Made by a program: the position numbers and the translations under genes. A DNA stretch of 64,000 bases from Pyrenula massariospora (Eukaryota; Ascomycota; Eurotiomycetes; Pyrenulales; Pyrenulaceae): contig JAGFMI010000014.1 of NCBI GenBank assembly GCA_021030905.1, positions 310,001 to 374,000 of the forward strand, given 5' to 3'. Of this stretch, positions 57,808 to 64,000 are shown piece after piece. The notes below the pieces were generated by a model, which searched no databases, had not been told where the DNA came from, and saw only the letters and a program-made list of their open reading frames with translations. Position 1 is the first letter of the stretch; every line of letters begins with the position of its first letter.

Positions 57808-57833
57808 GCCTTTTGCCTTTTGCCTTTTGCCTC
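57808..57833. repeat. Three tandem GCCTTTT units
   Basis: The 7 bp unit GCCTTTT repeats about three times in a row within a pyrimidine-rich tract. It is a simple-sequence repeat. Confidence 0.6.
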
Positions 57834-58722
57834 CATGCTGTCGGTGGTCAATATCATGTACACCCATGTTTGAAATTGGCAAATACGGCTGTCTCTGGCA
57901 TAGTGGAAAGTGCCAAAACCAAATCAGACCATCGAAAAATAGGTGACAAAGCTGATGATTCCTCGCCACCTTTGATAGAACTCTGTATCTATGACATTAA
58001 CACTCTACATCTGAACGCCTAATAGCGACTTTTAGGCGACCTTTTGGCGGTCTTTGGCCCTCTGATCCCCGGCGCGACAACGACTACCCTCACCTAATCT
58101 CTACTACCGCCATTAATTTCAACACATTTTGTGGCAATTGATTTTTTTTACCCAGGTCTGACTTTTTGGAGGCGTTTTTGAATATGAAAACCAGGCAATC
58201 AACACTTGAATTTGGTTTCGAACATCCGCGGGTGGCCTAATACCATCCTCATGCCAGCCTTGCAGCCTTTCTTCGCCCCGTAACGAGCGTCTTCGCGTGA
58301 GGTACTAAAGGATGCTCATATGCCTAAGGCATCCTAATTCCGCCTAAGATATTTTGAAGATCCTGCGACACATCCTAGCTACGTTTTCCAGAGCAAATGG
58401 CGCCTTGCATGCTGTTACGAGACCAGTCACCTTCCCGTTCCTCTGCACGATCTACACTCCACGTAAGCCGTATTGCTGAATATCGTTGCATTAGGCAGCC
58501 GACCTTAGTAGCTATAACGAAGATCATGATCAGCAATAACTTCGCTGGTCCTACTGACCGGGCTAGAGCACGCTCGCCACTGCAGAAGTATCTCGCCGAG
58601 GTGTATGAAGCAACCTTCGCAAAGGGTGGCTTTTCATTAAGAAGACCGCGCATTAAGTGAACTTAGTTACTCCAACAGTTGTGAGCTCGAAGATCCATGA
58701 GCGTAAGCCAACTCGATTGTCC

Positions 58723-61700
58723 ATGGCGAGTACAATAAGCCAGCGAACCTCAAATGATTACACCGAAGCTTTGGAGGGGTTGCTCGCAGAGATCCAATTA
58801 CTAGACCAAGCCCATGCTTCAAGTCGATGGTCGCGGAAAATAGCTTATCGGCTACAACCCTTTATCGCTTTTATAGAGCGTTATTCACCTGCTGTTGATG
58901 TCGGAATCCAAGGAGCACTCAGCCCTGCTGGTATTATTTGGGGCTGTCTGCGTGCAATCATGGTGGTAAGCCCATTGCTTTGCTGATACTTCACTCGACA
59001 GCATCCTCCAATGCTATATACTTACAGTTTCGACCGTTTCGCAGTCTCTCAGATCCTTCAGCCAGTATCTAGAAAGCTTTGTTTCTACAACTGAACGCCT
59101 TGGAATGACGTTGTCAATTTATTGTCAGTATGAGACTATATTAGGACAAAACTCAGCATTCCGTGATTCTTTATCTTGGGTTTACAAAGACGTGCTTGCA
59201 TTTTTGAAACATTCCAAGTCTGTTTACTGCAAACCAGGCATGATCTCTTCAACTTATCGGTGATGGTAGCAATTAATTGTCCGTAGGTATTCTACTATTT
59301 ACCTCTACCCTTTGGCGGGACTTTGATACCGAGTTTCATGATGTGCTCCAGGTCATCCGCAGACGCATCGATATACTTCGAGAGCAGACGACCTTCACTT
59401 ATCGGCATAATCTGATACAACTCATTCAGAAGCAAAATCAAGTGCTGATAAATATTTCAGAATCAGCAGCCATTGAAAAACTGCAAACAGAGGTGTGTTT
59501 CCTAAGTATTTGTGAACCATGTCCCTAAAATCGGCTTAGGATCAATTTCAAAAGTGGCTCGGTGCCACTTCTGCGTATGATTTTCTCATCCAGCAAACCT
59601 CCAAGAAACTCTGCTTTAGCGGAGATTGGCTATTCTCTTCTAAGGAATTTCATAATTGGCGTCGGTCAACACAAGGATTCATGTGGGTAACCGGACCTCC
59701 AGGGTCTGGTAAGACCGTCTTAAGCACCTCTATCGTTGAGCACCTCCACGCCGAATCATCGGAGATTGTATCGTACTTCTTCTTCGATTTCTCAAACCCA
59801 GAATGCTCGACATTACTATGTGCATGTGCGACCTTGATCCACCAATTGGTTTCCTGGGAATGTGTCATACCTGAGCAGCTCGAAAAGGCTTTCCGACATT
59901 CTCAGAAATTGGCCGGCAAGAAGCTGTCGGAGCAAGAGGCTTTGGATGGTCTCCTTCAGACTGTCGACAGCACTACACGTCAAATCTCGATTATCCTTGA
60001 TGGACTGGATGAAAGTCCAGAGCCAGCCAAAATCGCACGCTTCTTACTGTGTTTTAAGAGTCGAGTCAATGTCAAGATGATCGTTCTTAGTCGCGCTGTT
60101 CCAGAAATTAGTACCGCTTTGGGAGAATATCCCACCTTAGCGCTTAATTCTGTGAGCAACAAAGATGACATCTACGCTTACTTGCACCATGTTATTCCTG
60201 AAACTGGAGTCGAGCATACCACTTGGACGCACGAAGAGATAATTGAAAAGCTTCACCGTGGCGCTGACGGGACGTTTTTATGGGCGAGCTTGATGGTGGA
60301 TGCCCTGAAAGCAGCCATATGCCCAAGCGAGATTGACCAGATCTTGAACGAGCCTTATCTGAATGTTGAGGGTATGTACATCAAATCTCTACGTCAGTCA
60401 TCACGCAAGAGCCCAGCCGAGCAAGAGGTTTTACGGCGGCTGATATACTGGGTCTGTTGCTCCCAAAGGCCATTAACATTAGTGGAGCTTCAAGGAGCTA
60501 TAGCAACATCTCAGAAGCATGGCACTTTTGATCCAGCTAGAAAACCCTTCAGTGTTGTAATACAGAAATTGTGCTCTGCCTTTTTCACCGTTGAGCCCCA
60601 CACGCAGGTTGTCAAGCTAGCGCATGCGTCTGTCAAGGATTTTTTCCTCAGAGCATCAGAAGACAATGAAATCTCGCCCTCCACGGCGAGATTTCTGGTA
60701 GAGAAATACCAAGGTCACCAGAACGTTGCTGTCGAATGTCTGATCCTGCTCCATACAACACTTCATGCCTCTGGGGATGCTAGGCCGAAGGAGGTTGAGC
60801 CTCTCACCTATTATGCATGTTTCCATTGGCTTGAGCACATATTGCAGTCGACACACACGCAAGAAGTCGTTTCTAAAGTCGCGTCATTTCTAGGATGTGA
60901 TTGCCGACAGCGATGGATTTCGAGTTTCTTATTTTGGCAGAAGCGGGAATTTCCACTTCAGAGATTACTGTCCCTTCGAACTCAGCTTTTTGCGTGGCTA
61001 TGCCTGGAACCTTCGAGCAAACTTCCTAATTATATGGACTGGGCTTTCGACGTCGCCACATGCTTATTAGAGCTCTATCGAGACCAACGTCTTTCGACAG
61101 ATTCTAACGGAAATTGTTACAACAAGACAATCTATAGTCCAGACACTCTTTGCCACTTTGAGATTATGATGGTCGTTCGGGATCTATCACGACATTTTAC
61201 TCAGACCAATAGAATAACAGACGCAGTCAACTTCTTCAAGCGTGCACTTGCCGAAGAGGGAGGCGTCATATCCAAAAGTCCAGATAAATTGATATCGGTA
61301 TGGCTGATGAACACGCTTGGCATTCTTCTTGATCAAGAGGGTGACATAAATCAGGCGACGAAGATGCAGGAGGATGCCATGCACACTTTAGGCCAACATA
61401 ATTCCACTCTCAACCATTATCAGATGGCAATATGGACCAAGAACGAACTTGGTCGTATGTATCGCCACCAGAAACGCTATGCGGCGGCGGAGCAAATGCA
61501 TCTTGAAGCTCTAGACGCCTTAGAACGATCTCCTGACATCCATAGTTCTGCTGAAGTTGAGATCGCCTGGACACGCAGTACGCTCGCGCGCGTCTACCGC
61601 TTCCAAAGCCGCTTCGACACCGCGATCGAGCAATCAACCGCCGCGCTGAGCATCCGCAGGCGGATTTTAGGCCCAGACCATCCGCACGTCTTGTGGCTGC

Positions 61701-62014
61701 AAAGCGACATTGCGCAGTGCCATGCCGGTAAACGGGACTACGCGACTGCTGTCGCACACCACAGGCAGGTATTCGAGGCTCGGCGGAAGGTGCTAGGCCC
61801 CAAGCACCCCGATACCTTGTGGACGATGAACAATCTTGGCATTATGTTAGCGATGACCGGAACACTGGGGGTGGTGGAGTCACGGGCGATTCAAAGGAAG
61901 GCGCTGAAATATCAGGAGGAAGTTCTCGGGCCAGAGCACCTGCACACAAAATGGACCCGAGAGATTTTGGAAGCGGAACAGACTGAAAAGGTCGTCGCAT
62001 CAGGCTCTTCGTGA
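58723..62014 (+). CDS. NLR-type STAND protein: DUF7708-NACHT-TPR
   Basis: Four exons, 58723-58965, 59045-59237, 59287-59492 and 59540-62014, giving 1038 residues. The N-terminus (ALSPAGIIWGCLRAIMV, FSQYLESFVSTTERLGMTLS, SWVYKDVLAFLKHSKSVY) is DUF7708-like, a helical domain common at the head of fungal NLRs. The NACHT has Walker A GPPGSGKT (266-273), Walker B SIILDGLDE (about 364-372) and a winged-helix-like part with HASVKDFFLRA. TPR repeats fill about residues 765-1030 (RRRILGPDHPHVLWLQSDIA, RRKVLGPKHPDTLWTMNNLG). Such proteins oligomerise on sensing a ligand and trigger incompatibility or defence; that role is inferred here. Intron 2 (59238-59286) begins GC, after CCAG; without it exon 2 runs to a stop. 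The adjacent TPR protein is convergent. Confidence 0.88.
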
Positions 62015-62919
62015 TCTTCTTAGGACGACATTTGATTTGATACTGCTCAAGAGCGGTCTTGGATGACAAGTCTGTTCTACAGCATGTTTATCTCTTGTTG
62101 AAAAGAACGGTACAATTCCTCTTGGCTAAATGTAGGTAAGGTGCAAGCTCGGCAAAACACTGCCAAAAGTAGAGTGAGAGAGGAGTTGGAGACCAGACGC
62201 ATTTACTTCTACTCCCAGGGAGCTAATAGCCAAAGTTTGATGTCGAAAACAGAAGAGATGCTTGAAAGTTATGAGTTTCGAAAATATTGTCCTTGACGAA
62301 GTAAGGCACCATTTAGCTGCGGGCAAAACAATTTCATTTTCAGCATTCCTACTTGCAAAGCCGAATCTTGACATCGAGGCTATAGCACTAGCAATACAAC
62401 AATGGAGTTTTCAAACGGGATTTCGATCATTGCTAAGCCTCAAAATATGCGTAGACATTATTTTAACCTTGGAGGAGGTTTTGACCGCCGGGGCCTGTAT
62501 TCTTTACAAGCTCTTCGCTTTCCCTGAGATCCCGCAGGTAACAGTCACAAATACATAGTGTACCATACACTCGCTGGTTTTACTCGCGGATGGCTTTCCT
62601 TCTTGGCTTGCAGTGCCGGTAGACCCTGTGCTCACAAGCATATGTTATGTGCAGACGGGGATTATCCACCAGTCTCGCTCGGCCAAGGAAACCTCAGCCA
62701 AAGGGTACGACCAGAATTCGCAGATCTTCGCACTAGCGCTGAAATGCAGTTCAGTGCAGCGTAGTGTGAATTTTCGAGAGTCAACTGTACTATACTGCAG
62801 GATTGCAAAACCCTAGGTGCGACGCATCACGGCGGAAAGGCTTACGGTAGAGTCATCCTGTCATCCCTGATCTGTTGTCACTCTTGTCGTTCTTAATTGC
62901 AATTAAATGGTTAAAACAT
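62015..62919. other. Convergent intergenic region between two TPR genes
   Basis: 905 bp. A 98-residue frame at 62262-62558 (+) has helical composition but starts and ends without support. Nothing else seen. Confidence 0.4.
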
Positions 62920-64000
62920 CTACCGCACGTGGTCGGCATTTGTCTCAGATAGGCTAGCCGCTTGACGCTGAGTGGCAGCTTCTTGCCACATGCTTAGTTG
63001 TTCCAGCATAAACTCTTTATCTCGATCGTCAAGGTCAAGGACGAAAGGGTGTTCAAGGTCAAGCGTCCAGTTACGGTCTTTGTAGTATTCTTTCATCCGT
63101 TGCACAGTCTTCCCGTGTTTGTTTTGCATTTCCAGCACATTAGCGAGGCTAGCTATGCTTTCTAGAGTGGAAGGATGCTGATCCCCTAACACCCTTCTTC
63201 TTATTTCCAACGCTTGTACTTCAAGCTCTTCAGCCTCGTTGAACCTGTACTGAGGTATGTACGATGCCCTTGCCAAGTTCGACATACTAAGCAGTGTATC
63301 GGGATGCTCATCGCCCAACACACTCTTGCTCATTCCAAGCACTCGGCTCCCGAGCTCTTCCGCATCTTTCCACTTCCGTCGATGAGAGTATGTCACTGCC
63401 AGATTCCTTATGATGTTGAGGGTATCGGGATGCTTTTTTCCAAGGATCTTCTCACGTAGCCTCCAAACTTCAATTTCAAGCTCCTCCGCTTTATCTGACT
63501 GGCCACCATTTGTAAGACATGTTGCTAGATTGGCCATACTAGTTAGTGTGTCCGGATGCTCACCACCAAGCGTTCTAAGGCACGTCTGCAGAACTTGTTC
63601 ATTAAGCTCCATAGCTTCGCTGTACCGGCCCTGGCTGGCAAGTACCGATGCGAGATTGTGCGTGCTACCAATCGTGTATTCGTGCTCCGCTCCCATTGCT
63701 CTTGGGCTTATGTTCATTACTTGCGTACATAACTCTTCAGCTTCTTCCAACAGACCTTGCTTGCGGTATGTGAGTGCCAAGTGAGCTACGCTAGTCAATG
63801 TCCGTGGGTGGTCGTTCCCAAGCATCCTCAAGCTGATCTTCATTGCTTGCATCTCCAGCTCTTGAGCCGTCTTCCATTGGCCTTGATCCTTCAGTAGAAG
63901 CGCAAATTCAGACATAAGGCCTAAGGTTAGCTCATGACCCTTTCCAAATACCTCTTTCATGTCTTCAAGCTCTCTCTGATAAACTACCTGGGCCCTTTGT
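62920..64000 (-). CDS. TPR-repeat C-terminus, probably another NLR (partial)
   Basis: The frame is open to the window edge, so the 5' part is missing. About seven 42-residue kinesin-light-chain-type TPR units are visible, each with a core like LGxxHPxTLxSxxNLA followed by GxxxEAEELxxxV: for example LGGEHPDTLTSMANLATCLT, LGKKHPDTLNIIRNLAVTYS, LGDEHPDTLLSMSNLA and LGDQHPSTLESIASLANVLE. The units are very alike, which suggests recent expansion or conversion. The end (LDLEHPFVLDLDDRDKEFML) is typical of the tails of fungal NACHT-TPR or NB-ARC-TPR proteins. Whether a nucleotide-binding domain precedes it cannot be seen. Confidence 0.75.
   Translation of the reverse strand, partial: QRAQVVYQRELEDMKEVFGKGHELTLGLMSEFALLLKDQGQWKTAQELEMQAMKISLRMLGNDHPRTLTSVAHLALTYRKQGLLEEAEELCTQVMNISPRAMGAEHEYTIGSTHNLASVLASQGRYSEAMELNEQVLQTCLRTLGGEHPDTLTSMANLATCLTNGGQSDKAEELEIEVWRLREKILGKKHPDTLNIIRNLAVTYSHRRKWKDAEELGSRVLGMSKSVLGDEHPDTLLSMSNLARASYIPQYRFNEAEELEVQALEIRRRVLGDQHPSTLESIASLANVLEMQNKHGKTVQRMKEYYKDRNWTLDLEHPFVLDLDDRDKEFMLEQLSMWQEAATQRQAASLSETNADHVR

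Larger units (their letters stand above)
56069..58722. other. 2.65 kb gap with a decayed mobile-element fragment
   Basis: It lies between divergent accessory genes. Parts at 56150-57650 are GC-rich with scattered frames and include the Crypton-like fragment. The segment 57700-58700 holds a short tandem repeat and no gene. Confidence 0.4.

Overview
The window is nuclear DNA of a filamentous ascomycete (Pezizomycotina). The evidence is many 48-60 bp spliceosomal introns with GTAAG/GTATG donors, CTAAC- or CTAAT-type branch points and TAG/CAG acceptors, together with fungal families such as SET2, TIF6, BET5, ATP16, DUF2293, DUF7730, DUF7708-NACHT and a CaMKK-type kinase. I cannot place it to order or genus. 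Gene models were spliced by hand from the sequence. Several open frames begin at GTG or TTG, and those starts were moved to ATG or to an upstream exon.

Layout. 0.3-3.1 kb: an F-box gene with a ragged 3' end faces an APH-fold phosphotransferase whose start lies inside the terminal repeat of a small MITE. 4.2-8.1 kb: a 1296-residue disordered protein of unknown function. 8.7-15.2 kb: mitochondrial ATP synthase delta, a C2H2 zinc-finger factor whose third finger is split by a GC-AG intron, and a cystinosin homologue. 15.9-25.7 kb: a cytochrome b561 protein with a long disordered tail, three unrecognised genes, a 50-codon membrane microORF and a DUF2293 gene. 25.7-34.9 kb: mostly empty of supportable genes, except for a seven-helix Frizzled/Smoothened-type receptor. 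34.9-45.1 kb: a conserved housekeeping block with BET5 (TRAPP), a CaMK-kinase, SET2 and TIF6.

47.4-64 kb: an accessory block unlike the rest. It holds a DUF7730 protein, an alpha/beta-hydrolase fused to a degenerate kinase domain (DFG lost), a kinase fused to ankyrin repeats, a decayed Crypton-like fragment, a DUF7708-NACHT-TPR NLR, and the TPR C-terminus of another protein cut by the window edge. This combination resembles fungal NLR/allorecognition repertoires. The hydrolase-pseudokinase and kinase-ankyrin neighbours are the best candidates for an undescribed signalling or immune module. That role is inferred from architecture and position only.
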